Part shown: piece after piece, positions 46,301 to 57,300 of the stretch | Numbering within the stretch: position 1 is the stretch's first letter | Layout: each line of letters starts with the position of its first letter | Origin: Uranotaenia lowii | Lineage: Eukaryota; Arthropoda; Insecta; Diptera; Culicidae | Direction of reading: 5' to 3' | NCBI RefSeq assembly: GCF_029784155.1 | Contig: NC_073693.1 | Coordinates: 336,800,023-336,864,022, forward strand | Length of the DNA stretch: 64,000 bases | Made by a program: the position numbers and the translations under genes | Notes under the pieces: generated by a model | The model's input: only the letters and a program-made list of their open reading frames with translations | Databases searched by the model: none | Told to the model about the DNA's origin: nothing

Positions 46301-47369
46301 TAAATTTTGTAAATTTTGAAAATTTTGTAATTTGTAAATTTTGTAAATTTTGTAAATTTTGTAATTTTGTAAATTTTGTAAATTTTGTAAATTTTGTAAA
46401 TTTTGTAAATTTTGTAAATTTTGTAAATTTTGTAAATTTTGTAAATTTTGTAAATTTTGTAATTTGTAAATTTTGTAAATTTTGTAAATTTTGTAAATTT
46501 TGTAAATTTTGTAAATTTTGTAAATTTTGTAAATTTTGTAAATTTTGTAAATTTTGTAAATTTTGTAAATTTTGTAATTTTGTAAATTTTGTAAATTTTG
46601 TAAATTTTGTAAATTTTGTAAATTTTGTAAATTTTGTAAATTTTGTAAATTTTGTAAATTTTGTAAATTTTGTAAATTTTGTAAATTTTGTAAATTTTGT
46701 AAATTTGTAAATTTTGTAAATTTTGTAAATTTTGTAAATTTTGTAAATTTTGTAAATTTTGTAAATTTTTGTAAATTTTGTAAATTTTGTAAATTTTGTA
46801 AATTTGTATTTGTAATTTTGTAAATTTTGTAAATTTTGTAAATTTTGTAAATTTTGTAAATTTTGTAAATTTGTTAATTTTGTAAATTTTGTAAATTTTG
46901 TAAATTTTGTAAATTTTGTAAATTTTGTAAATTTTGTAAATTTTGTAAATTTGTAAATTTTGTAAATTTTGTAAATTTTGTAAATTTGTAAATTTTGTAA
47001 ATTTTGTAAATTTTGTAAATTTTGTAAATTTTGTAAATTTTGTAAATTTTGTAAATTTTGTAAATTTTGTAAATTTTGTAAATTTTGTAAATTTTGTAAA
47101 TTTTGTAAATTTTGTAAATTTTGTAAATTTTGTAAATTTTGTAAATTTTGTAAATTTTGTAAATTTGTAAATTTGGTAAATTTTGAAAACTTTGTAAATT
47201 TTGTAAATTTTCTAAATTTTCTAAATTTTCTAAATTTTGTAAATTTGTAAATTTTGAAAATTTTGTAAATTTTGTAAATTTTGAAAATTTTGAAAATTTT
47301 GTAAATTTTGTAAATTTTGTAAATTTTGTAAACTTTGTAAATTTCGTAAATTTTGTAAAATTTGTAAAT
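43335..47369 (+). repeat. 4-kb 9-bp satellite array, unit GTAAATTTT
   Basis: About 4.0 kb of head-to-tail GTAAATTTT units, roughly 450 copies. Variants include GAAAATTTT, GTAAATCTT, CTAAATTTT and many 8-bp units (GTAAATTT) that are frequent from about 44480 on but nearly absent from the first 600 bp. A 60-bp unique stretch (43964-44025, including CGGGATGAATAAACCTACTT) interrupts it. The CTAAATTTT variant cluster preceded by GAAAACTTT occurs twice, at 43836-43905 and 47171-47237. The 377-codon frame on the minus strand arises only because the unit is three codons long. Confidence 0.97.
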
Positions 47370-48650
47370 GCATTTAAATTTGTTTTTGCAAATTCAAATT
47401 TTTTTATGCGTCAATATTTTAAAAAATATGAGTATTTTTAACCTCAATTGTGATCATATTCCCATACGCATTGGGTTTGTGAGCTTCAGGTTTGCTTCCT
47501 CACACATTTTCCGTTACGATAACAATCCATATTCAATCCACCTACGGTTTTATACTTTTAGTCAAGCGGAAAAACATGTTTATTAGCTGCTGTTTATTTT
47601 GGAATTACCAGTTTGAAATATGGGTTTAATTTCCCTGACCTCCTCCTGGCATCCTTCTGGGAGAAACACGCACCCACTTTCATTCACACATTTACATCTG
47701 CCGGGGAAACCATTCGGAAAAAGTTTGCGGTGCTTCTGTTGTTGTTGTTGCTTGCGCTACGAGAATGGCGAGAGTTGGGGGTGGTGCTGAATAACTTTGT
47801 CCCTGGCTGGCCAGGCATTTCGAAGGGTCCAGGACATCGTTGAGCCCCAAAATATCTACTGCATTTTGAATAAAGTACACACATCGGACAAAATTGCTGC
47901 ACCAGGCTGAGTAGGTTTACTGGCACGCAGACTCTTTCACAGAACTCGCCGTAGTCCCAATATATAGAGCCCTCGGAACACAATCAGTAGTAAGTGCCAT
48001 TTGTTTGAGCCCACACACTCTGGTGAATTTAATTGTGTGACCTGGAATGAAAGTCTCTCTGGCTCGCACTTTTCCGAGGCACAGGATTACACCGTTTTCC
48101 AATTTATTGACTTTTCCGAACGAAATGCGTGTCGACATTGCATTGGGTGCAGGGTGCTGATGCTGCAGCATTCGGCATCAGAACCAGAAACATCTGAAGC
48201 ATTCCGGTGTGGCCTTCCGACAAGCCCCGGGAATCAATAACCGAAATGCATTTCGGTCATTAAAAATGCATATTGCAAATAAAATGATTACCATTTCTCG
48301 GGAGAGCAAAGAGAGGCCTCAGGCGCAGGGGCCAGACGAATCCAGAGAAGCGAAAGAAACACTTTGATGACGATCCGGTGTGGTGGCTGTGGGAGATGAA
48401 CCAACATACGAAGCTACTACGGATTGGTGCAAATATTCGACGCAGTGCAAATGCGTATTAATTAAAGGGCCAGGCCCTGTCTACAAATTAGTGAATGAAA
48501 TATATTTCACTTATGCAGGCTTGGAGTACTTGGCATATCTGGGCTGGCAAACGTTCCAGAAAATTAAAGCAGTCTCTATGGCTCTTGAAGTCGTGAAACT
48601 GGAGGGAAAATCAGCTTGCTTTTGCATTTAATTTGTCGAAAAAAGATAAA
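47370..48650. other. GC-richer unique block, no gene assigned
   Basis: Composition rises sharply compared with both sides, and a GTTGTTGTTGTTG tract lies near 47740. Open frames exist on both strands (for example 48380-48631 + and 47684-47983 -) but overlap and lack consistent splice sites or known motifs. It may be conserved regulatory sequence or an exon I cannot recognise. Confidence 0.3.
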
Positions 48651-48699
48651 CCAGTACCTACTTTCTATTTTTGAATCGATTAAAACTAAAGTGTCTTAT

Positions 48700-50600
48700 A
48701 CCCGAGCAGAATTTTGTGGATTCATATACGGATACCTCGGATATGGCAAGTGAAGGATATAATGAAACCTAAATGATGACCTGTTAAACCAACGTTTCAA
48801 AACGAGTTTTAAGGGCATAATAATACCACGTTTAGTCTTGGAGTTTTGTTTCGGTAATTGAAGAAATAATTAGTGCAGAACTGTGAATCTGTTTCAAGTA
48901 AAAAAATTTAAAGTACCCGAAATTTGAAGATGGATTCAAGAAAAGAATTAAGCGCCGTAGCCAGAAAACTGTTTTCATCGAGGTTCAGGAAAAGGAGCAG
49001 CCCTTATTCAATAACGGACATTAAAAACGACAGATAAGTATCGAGTACCTACATTATTTTTTCTGAATTGATTATTAAATTCAGTTAGACGTATGCATGG
49101 ATCATTCTATTTTATCATGCATAAACTTAATAATGTGGAATAAGTTTTGAGTGATTTCAATTGGTGACCAGGACATAATATAGTTTTTTTATTTTTCACA
49201 AAAAGATATCGAAAAAGGAAAGCAATTTATTCTTTTCTAATATGAATATTCAGTGAAGTTGCAAGAAACCATATTTTTTGGATAGGCATATTAATAAAGG
49301 CAAAATTTTAATATCAAAACATATTTCAACAACATATAAGGATGTTAGAAAATATGCTCAAAATAGACTTTGTTCTCTAAATTCATCACACAAAGAGAAT
49401 TTTTGAAAATTTGGGCGAAAATATGGGAAACATCATTTAAAGAGAAGGTGATAAGTTCTAAATGATTGATATTGTTGGATTTTTCTTATCCTGGTCTTAA
49501 ATCCTCGCTAAAATGTGGATACCATCTAGTGTAGTTTTTTGTTATTTATTAATTTTCTTACGTTTATAAAAATAGATACAAGTCAATTGTATCAATCAAT
49601 GATTTCCTTGGTAACTATTGCAAAAACAGTTTTTGTTCGAGTTTGATTTGAAATATAACAATAAATGACCACAGAATTTTTTTTCACTTTAGACTTTTTA
49701 TTTCTGACTCTAATTCATAAAAATTTGAAAACAATATAATGTAAGTTGATTTCTGTTTCTATTAAAACTGTAAGTATTTTCCTATTTGTTGATGTTTCAC
49801 ATGACTTCCCAACGAACTTCATAGAAATAGGGTCACAGAAAACTGTCACAGTATTTTAGGTTCAAATCTCAGAATTCAAATATTTAGTTCGCCAAAACAC
49901 AGAATTTTTTCGGCAACCTTGCATCAGAGCTGTTACAAAACTAAAACTTGATCTTGTAGGGTGCCATAAAACTTGAATTGTAGCTGGGTTTAGATAAGGA
50001 TGAGTAAAAACAATCATTATTTGAGGAGTTTGAGGATTTTGAGAATAAAAAGATTTGATGCAATGTAATGTTTCATAAACATTCATGTTTTTTGAAAAAA
50101 TCGATCCAATAGAAATTCTGTTATGACTTAAGAAGTTAAGAATGATTTATTAATGCAGTCTAGTGAGGCTCGTGATAATATTTTCGATTGAGGCTTAAAA
50201 CTAAGGCCTATTTTAAACTTAGCAGAACCCGAGCAGACTTTGATGCCCAAATTGATAGCAAATTGAGATCACAATAAGGTGTCAACAGCAAACTGATAGC
50301 ATTTTTAACTGTTGATTTTTTTATGAGAGCAAAATTAGGCAAAATTAAGGTTTCATATATTTTTATTTGACAACATGTTGAGGCCACATTTAGCTAGCAA
50401 CAGCAAACAGTGAGCAAAATTTGAAGTAGAATTAAACTTGACAGCCAAACTAGGCATAGTTAAGGTATCCATATATATTCATGAATTAAAAACCTGAGAC
50501 CTAAATTGTAGCATCATTTGCTGTACAACTAAACCCAACAGAAAAATTCGACATAGTTGGGGAGCTCTTAATTATGAAAAAACAAACTGAAATCAAAATT
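48700..50600 (+). repeat. Fragments of a CCCGAGCAGA-ended MITE family
   Basis: CCCGAGCAGA occurs at 48702 and 50228, followed at 50228 by CTTTGATGCCCAAATTGATA, which resembles the outer arm of the palindromic element at 59338-59753. ATAATAATACCACGTTTAGTC near 48818 recurs near 60191. The boundaries of individual copies are unclear. The rest of this stretch up to 51280 is AT-rich without identified features. Confidence 0.35.
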
Positions 50601-51291
50601 GTAGCCTCATGTGACTCTACCATTATTAGTAATTATCTTATAATCGAAGTGATCATTAAATTAAAAATAATATATGAGTATTTCTTATTCACAATAGTTT
50701 TATTAAGCAACAAATTATCCTATATAAATTCTAAAAATTTGTCATCTTATTCCTTCTTTTATTCTAAACATGTTTTAGGCGTTATACTTGTAGATTGCGA
50801 TTTTCTAACTGTCTGAATCCTAAATTCGGTTACATCATAATTATACCTTTTCTTAACGATTGCTATCGTTTTAACGCAAGCATATCGGTACAACTCACTG
50901 ATTGCCCTTTTTGTATGAATGAAGCCTTTCATTAATAAAAACTTTGCGTTCAACGTCTATAACTTGCTAAAAACCAGCACCGAATCTTCTCATGAACCAT
51001 CATAGCGATCTGGATCCTCTAATTATTTTACCTCTAAGCGTTTCTCATCATCTCCAAACTAAATTGTATTCTTCACCAATAATCAGTTTACAACAGATCC
51101 TTTACATCATTTTCATAGCCTAAGATTTTATCAACTATCGCGGTACAAAATAAGAGCTTTTTTCCTTCTAAAAAACAACACCAGACCACAACTCGTACGG
51201 AACACATCTATCGGAACGTGCTGGCTCATGCATGATAAAATCCAGGCTGGATTTCAAGAAAAGCTTTCACTCCATACCTGAGTCTATTTAC

Positions 51292-51735
51292 CAACAGTAC
51301 ACTTGTTTTGGTCGCGGAATCTCATTGTACAACAAGCTCCAGTAACAGTAATCTGCATCAACCACAATAGTTTCCGTCCCAATTCAGCCGGCAAAAATAT
51401 CAATTCCCGGGAATGCGTAGTACGAGTGTAGGTATCCATGCACCACTCTTCTACTTCCGTCATCTGTCGACCGAAGGTAATCCGAACGGTTCCTAATTGG
51501 GCGTCCCCCTGGAAAGAAATCAAAGCCAAATTAGTACAGGATGATCGGGTTGTAACATATTAAATTCTTGACTAACCGGGATGTTGCTATGATTTCTGCT
51601 GGTTGATATTCCCCGTCAAAGGTGCAGACAGATTAGTTATACTCGCGATGTGACCGTATGTACCTCCTGGAACAAATATATTACCGGGAATCCACTCGAA
51701 TCTCAAACAGCTGCACACTTTGTTTTTGTTTCCTT
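51292..51735 (-). CDS. Two exons of an unidentified minus-strand gene (possibly a pseudogene)
   Basis: Exon B (51292-51508) opens after an excellent acceptor (TTTGATTTCTTTCCAG). It reads GDAQLGTVRITFGRQMTEVE, then EWCMDTY, LPAELGRKLLWLM and CCTMRFRDQNKC, ending at a GTAAAT donor. Exon A (to 51577, donor GTTAGT) lies upstream across a textbook 68-nt intron with a CTAAT branch site. It reads VCSCLRFEWIPGNIFVPGGT, then YGHIASITNLSAPLTGNI; its last nine codons (TSRNHSNIP) are in a frame one base off. The phase at the junction fits only this shifted frame. Either a 1-base indel has broken the gene or the exon boundary is more complex. The pattern of cysteines suggests a secreted or extracellular protein, but I do not recognise the family. 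The 5' side is cut off by a TTAA element. Confidence 0.5.
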
Positions 51736-51740
51736 TTTAA

Positions 51741-52467
51741 GGGGGGGGGGTAGGGTCTAACACTTTCAAAAAATCGGTTTTTTTTTTTATTTTCTTATTG
51801 AAAAACATTTCAAGAATGTTGTGTCAAATTTTCAAGTCAATTGAAGCAAAACTGTAGAAATTATAGGCCTTTATCTCCTCCTATCTTATACTGCAAGAAA
51901 GCAAGAGCAGAAACTTCAAAAGCGTTTTTCTCGAAAGCACATTTTTAAAGTCCGTGGACATCGTCATTTGAAAACTACTTATCCGATTCTTTTCAAATTT
52001 GGAACATATTTTCTACATATAAAATACCAGACCCCAACGTTTTTATTTTTTAATTTTTTTACTTTGGGGAGATTTTACAGATAAAAAATGGCGGATTTTT
52101 TCGTGAAAAATCGTAGTTTTTACTTCAAACAGCCACAAAAATTTCATAAAAATTTTTTTAAGTTAAATAAAAACGTTGGGGTCCAGCAAAACATCTAATA
52201 AAAATATTTTGCTCGGATTTTTTGATTTCAGATGATTCTGTGCTGAGATACAGTGTCCACCGCAAATCCTGTTTTCTAAAAGGCATCCTCGAAAGTGCTC
52301 CGTCACCGGCTCATTTTTCAATATTTTTCTACGAAAAAATTACTAAATGTTCTTTTAACAATGCTTTGTAATATGCAAAAAAATTGAATACATTTGTTTG
52401 AACGGTAGCTCTAGAAAAAAATCGTGAAAATGGTGTTTTTTTTTTACCCGTTAGACCCTACCCCCCC
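51741..52467. mobile_element. TTAA-flanked MITE (727 bp)
   Basis: Inverted ends GGGGGGGTAGGGTCTAAC (left, after a longer G run) and GTTAGACCCTACCCCCCC (right) are flanked by TTAA at 51737-51740 and 52468-52471, the duplication made by piggyBac-like transposases. There is no coding capacity. It lies against the 5' edge of the minus-strand exon at 51735. Confidence 0.8.
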
Positions 52468-52471
52468 TTAA

Positions 52472-53480
52472 TGAAAATTACGGTACCGGTAAACAATGAC
52501 TATATGGCTAGATGTTTTCCTTTGCGTTATGCTCTGCTGCTTTGATGGAGTTGACTACATACCGCGAAATTTTTTGAAATTAATCGGGAAGCTTTAGAAT
52601 CATTCTGTTAATTTGTTTGAAATTTGTTAACAAACACCAAATTGATTTTCGCAATTGTTTAAAAACTGACCGTTCGGATAAATTATGTGGATGGATTATG
52701 GATTGTTGATGTGTAACACGGCGTAATTTTAGTTTCGCCTCATAAGGATATTGCAGCACGGCCAACTAAACGCTTAACAATTTCTTTGGTATTGTTTTTG
52801 AATGTAGAATTAGGTAAAATTTCAATTTAAGTTGCCGTTTACTGTTTCGGATAAAGAATTAGGTTTCATGTAAATAAAATATTTTTTTTATTTTGATTTC
52901 TGAAATATTTTTCAAACAAATAAACGATTACTATATCAGAAAATTGAAAACTTTCTCAATATTTTTTTTTTATTTACAAGAAGTTTTATTAAGGCATTTA
53001 ACTCATAAAGTTTTTTTTTCTCAATATATTTATTATAAAATACTATGTAAATAAAAATAAATAAATAATTTATTATAAAAGTCTTGAAATACTGATCCTA
53101 TTTTGACTATATTTTTTTAATCTAATGTATTTTATGCGATAGAAGAGCTTCATTTTATTCTTGTTTCATTCAACATAATTTTTCTTCAATGCTTCAAGCG
53201 CAAAGAAAAATTCGACACATGCAAACTTACTCAATTTTTCTAAAAAAAATAACGCTAAAATGTTTTTAATCAAAGCACTTAAAGTTAAAACGTTTTCGAG
53301 ATACGTACCAGTAATCGTCCAATTTATAATCGTAAAACTCTTAACAAATAGTTAACCGCATGAAATTTTGTATTTCCTAAATAACACAAGCAACCAAACT
53401 GCTAACCATATTTCGTAGTCACTGATCCAACCGCGGTAGAAATGTAAACATAACTTTCTTTCTCTCTAAATTTGAAATAC
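52472..53480. other. AT-rich sequence, no feature recognised
   Basis: Apart from the flank of the TTAA element, I see no gene or repeat structure. Confidence 0.45.
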
Positions 53481-53498
53481 CCAGAGCCCGCCTACCTT

Positions 53499-54167
53499 TT
53501 ACTCAGACGTCGCCACATGTATGAAGCAGCCGACGGCTGATCTTAATGAACTCAGATATCAGCGGAAAAATTACTCAGATGTCAGAAAATTCGGCACTCA
53601 GAGAGCTCGAGTGCTTGAAGGCGACAACTGAGTAAATGTTGATCAGTTTGTGCGAGATGGTCAGACTTGGTTTGTTTTTCTGTGGCAAAACTAGAAAATT
53701 TACATGGTGAATATTCATTTTAAAGGTAATTTCTAGGTATTAATCTGATTTTATTTATATTACAGGGTTCTGAGACGAAATGATGATGGTCCAAATAAAT
53801 TTGCCAAAGCTGAATCTGGTACGGCTTACTGGGTCCCGGCCCGAGAGACGAAACCCGACGGGTGAAAAAAAATTTCAACAAGTTTGTGGATTTTTTTTTT
53901 AAATAAAGGTGTATGGACATTATTTTTACTTTTGTTATTAATCAAATCAACAAATCCATCATTAGTGTTAATAATAATACAGGTTTTAACTATTCTAGCA
54001 CGAAAAAGCGGCCAAAAACCGTTTCAGAATTATTCGCGCATTCTGAGTAACCAAGACTCAGTTGTCGCGAAAAGGGCTGTTAGTCATTTCTGAGTAAAAG
54101 CCGTTTAGTCAGAACTGAGTAGGTGCGGTTTTGGCGACAACTGAGTAACCGTCACTCTGAACTGAGT
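53499..54167. promoter_or_regulatory. Cluster of CTGAGT/ACTCAG motifs upstream of a candidate gene
   Basis: Eleven exact hexamers occur in 667 bp: ACTCAG at 53501, 53550, 53573, 53596 and 54056, and CTGAGT at 53628, 54043, 54090, 54115, 54141 and 54162. About 0.3 would be expected by chance. Most extend to CTGAGTAA. The 16-mer GGCGACAACTGAGTAA occurs twice (53620 and 54133), and a near-inverse (TTACTCAGACGTCGCC) lies at 53499. An arthropod-type initiator TCAGT lies at 54192. It may be a regulatory array (the core resembles AP-1/CNC-Maf half sites) or part of a transposon end. Confidence 0.45.
53766..53861 (+). other. Possible exon after a good splice acceptor
   Basis: TTTATTTATATTACAG precedes a frame reading VLRRNDDGPNKFAKAES, then GTAYWVPARETKPDG and a TGA. 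The composition is protein-like and GC-richer than its flanks. A partner exon in phase was not found upstream, so it remains speculative. Confidence 0.2.
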
Positions 54168-54318
54168 AGCTGAAAGTTAGCGAGTTGTTTATCAGTGCGG
54201 GATGAGGATAAAGTGGTCAGAAAGTGTCGCTTAAGCGAATTCGAATGTGACTTGAAATATCACACAGATTGTGACCCAAATAAATGCTGGAAGCCAAATT
54301 TCTGGAAGTGACGGAAAT

Positions 54319-57300
54319 ATGACGAGTGCAGCGAACCGGAAGCGGCTATTGGGCAATCCAAGAACGTTGTTTACTCCCAAGGCAAGAAGGAGCTGGTCAG
54401 GTCGATCCAACGTATACTCCCGTTCCCTGTTCCTACTGACTCCGGAATTTCCACAGCTCCGATCAACGAGGAAAATGAATCCTGCTGATTCCATGAGGTA
54501 ATTTTTTTGTAACAATTTTATCTTTTTGTTGAACAATAATATGTTTTGTTCTCTCCCATCCTCTTAAGGTGCATAAGCATAGAAACGTTTTTGGTTTGTT
54601 TGGTGTGGGACCTTTTTTCGGATCAGAGACAGGGGCGGTCCTAGAGTTGGCTCTTGGGGGGGGGGGGGTGATTTTCCAAATTTTCAAAAATCAGTCAATA
54701 TGAATGAACGAAAAATCTGGTGAAAAAACGATCATTTTGAATAAGCGAAAAATGGGGAGGGGTTGGGGTTTTTCACTTTCAAATGAGTACAATTTTCACT
54801 GAACGAAATCAGATGTATTTCGAAAAATTTGAAATAAGAGAGATCTTTTAACAAACTTTTACAATATTTATAGAACAACCAGAAAATCTTTAATATTTAC
54901 TGCAAAAAATTGTTAATAAAAAGGAAATTGTCATAATTTGTTTATCTGGTAGTTTGAAATAGTCACTTCCATGGATCTTTAAAGAATTTCTCGTTATAAA
55001 TGTCATTTTACAAATGAAAATTATACACACGTTGATGAGCTTCTGAATATTTTTTAGTGCTAGATCATACAAAAAGTATAGTTTTGAGATCAGTTTTAGT
55101 TAATTATTGCTATGAACTACAAACTGATTTACGATTATTAAATTTTTCATTGGAGTAATTTACTGAATAGTGATTTGGAAATTTCGTGATATTATTTTCA
55201 ATTTGGAAACACAATCCTCGTTTAAAATTCTGGTTTTGATTTTTCAAATTCTCAATTTAAAAAATCAACACTCTAAATATAAATTTTTTTGAAAATAAAA
55301 TTATCAAAATCAGATACTGAAGTATGAAGCTTCTTGAACTTAAATTTAATTGATTTGCTCTTGAATTTAAGGTAATAATACAAAATTTCAATTATAATTG
55401 TACTGAAACAAATGAAATAGTAACACATTATTATAAAAAATTGTTTTCATTTCTTCATGTAGATACTTATATTCCAAACTCTTAAAATAATACTGATTTA
55501 TAATAAAAAACATGGAATGAATCCATGTAAGGTTAATTTAGTGAAGAGTATTTATCAATTGTAATTGAAATAACCAAACTTTCAGATGTAGAGTTTCAAA
55601 CCTAAAAACTGGATTTTAACTAAAAATTCCATAATAATTATGTGGATGAGCTGAAAGATAAGATAAGATTTCGGCGATATAATTGGTGTAGATCTTGAAA
55701 TCCAGCAGTATAAGTCAAAAGTCAGAAAAAGCTCTTCCGAATGTTAGCTTGATGGATTGCCTTGTTGACGAAAAAATAATCGACTGATAACGGGAAAGTT
55801 TTAATCCACAAAGTAAAAAATAAAACATTGGCAAACTGATTTTGGAAAAAATTTGCCACCTTAACTCGATGTTTTTGTCAGATTTGTTGTCAGAAAACTA
55901 ATAAGTTTAGAGTTCCATCGATCAATGATAACTGATGAAGCAACTGACCTACATGAACAATAAATAACTATTTGGAATCTATATATTATTTTTTATTCAT
56001 TCATCGATGCAGATTTTAGGGAAGAATGCCACAAAATGGTTAGTTCCAAAAAAGAAACGATACAGATTTTGTTCCTCAAAAACAACGATTTGAAAAAATA
56101 TATTTAATTTGTTTTTTAATTCTATAATTTTGTCGTCCAGAAGTCACAGAAAATTACTCACGGTCTTCAGAACCTTTTTTTCTAAATCTTTTTGATACTT
56201 TACACTTTTGCTAGAAAGTGCACAATTTTTTTCAATAAATTTTAATCTTGAATTTTCAAAAGTTATACCGAAAAACAGAGCGGATAGAAAAAATACAAAT
56301 TTGCATTCAGTACCCTTAAATAAATCAAAGTAAGTTTTCAAATTCTTTGCACCTCGGAAAATGTTAATTTCGTTTCCTTGTGTAATAATTATGAATGCAG
56401 ATTTTTAGTTTTGAAGATGAATTTGAATCTCTTTCTCAAAACACCAATTCCTTCATATTGATACAGATGAATAGTTTTTATACCTTTTTGGCTCTAAAAA
56501 CTCATAGGAAACGAAAAAGTTACAAACACTGCCCACAATTTCTTCTTTGATTTATTGTTGCTCTGGAACCTGTTGTGTTTTATTAACGCACTAACTTGAA
56601 TTTAGAAATCTTTAAAAAGTTTTTAAATCTTAAACTTCAACTATTAAAATTTAAAATTTTCATATTCCATTTCTGTTTGTTTACGTTAATTTTTTTGTTA
56701 ATTTTTTTACGGTCATCCATTAAATGAATGCTTGATGTGATAGATTTCAAACCAAATCAATTAAACTGGATCTTTTTTTTTAAACTTCTTAATAAAGATT
56801 AGTTTGCTCAAATGTTATTTTGCAATCTAATTATGAATTCTTTGTAAACGCAAGTGATAATAGTACTGCATTAGATTTGGGAATGAGTTAGACATCACTT
56901 TGTAAAGGTTTAAAAATGTCAAAAAACCAACTCTAAATAAAAGAAATTTTCAATTGATTTTCAGATTCGTCTTAGCTTTTTTCTTGAAGTAGAAATTTAT
57001 TATAATATTTTGTCCCGATTCCTTCGGTTTTTAAGATATTTTGAACTACAAAGAAAAATCATAGTGAGGAACTTTCCGTTGGTGGATCTTCCTCAAAATT
57101 GGATTTCATGAGACCTTAACTTGTTGTATATTATTGTTGAATTTATTTTGTGAAATTTTGGTGTCAAACAGAAAGATTAGAAGGTACCAAAGACTGTCGA
57201 TTGAAGTCACACGTTTCTTCTACTGGAAAACTGATCACTCCAATGGAGGATTTGACTACAATTTAAATTTCTTACTAATAAGGCAATTTAATTTCTGAAA

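Noticed and set aside
13942..47369. CRISPR-like regular repeats
   Set aside because: Arrays have no spacers, units are 9 bp, and the genome is eukaryotic.
53766..53861. Joining the possible exon at 53766 to ATGGTGAATATTCAT at 53704
   Set aside because: The donor at 53726 would carry over a phase that gives an immediate stop, so the join is not supported.
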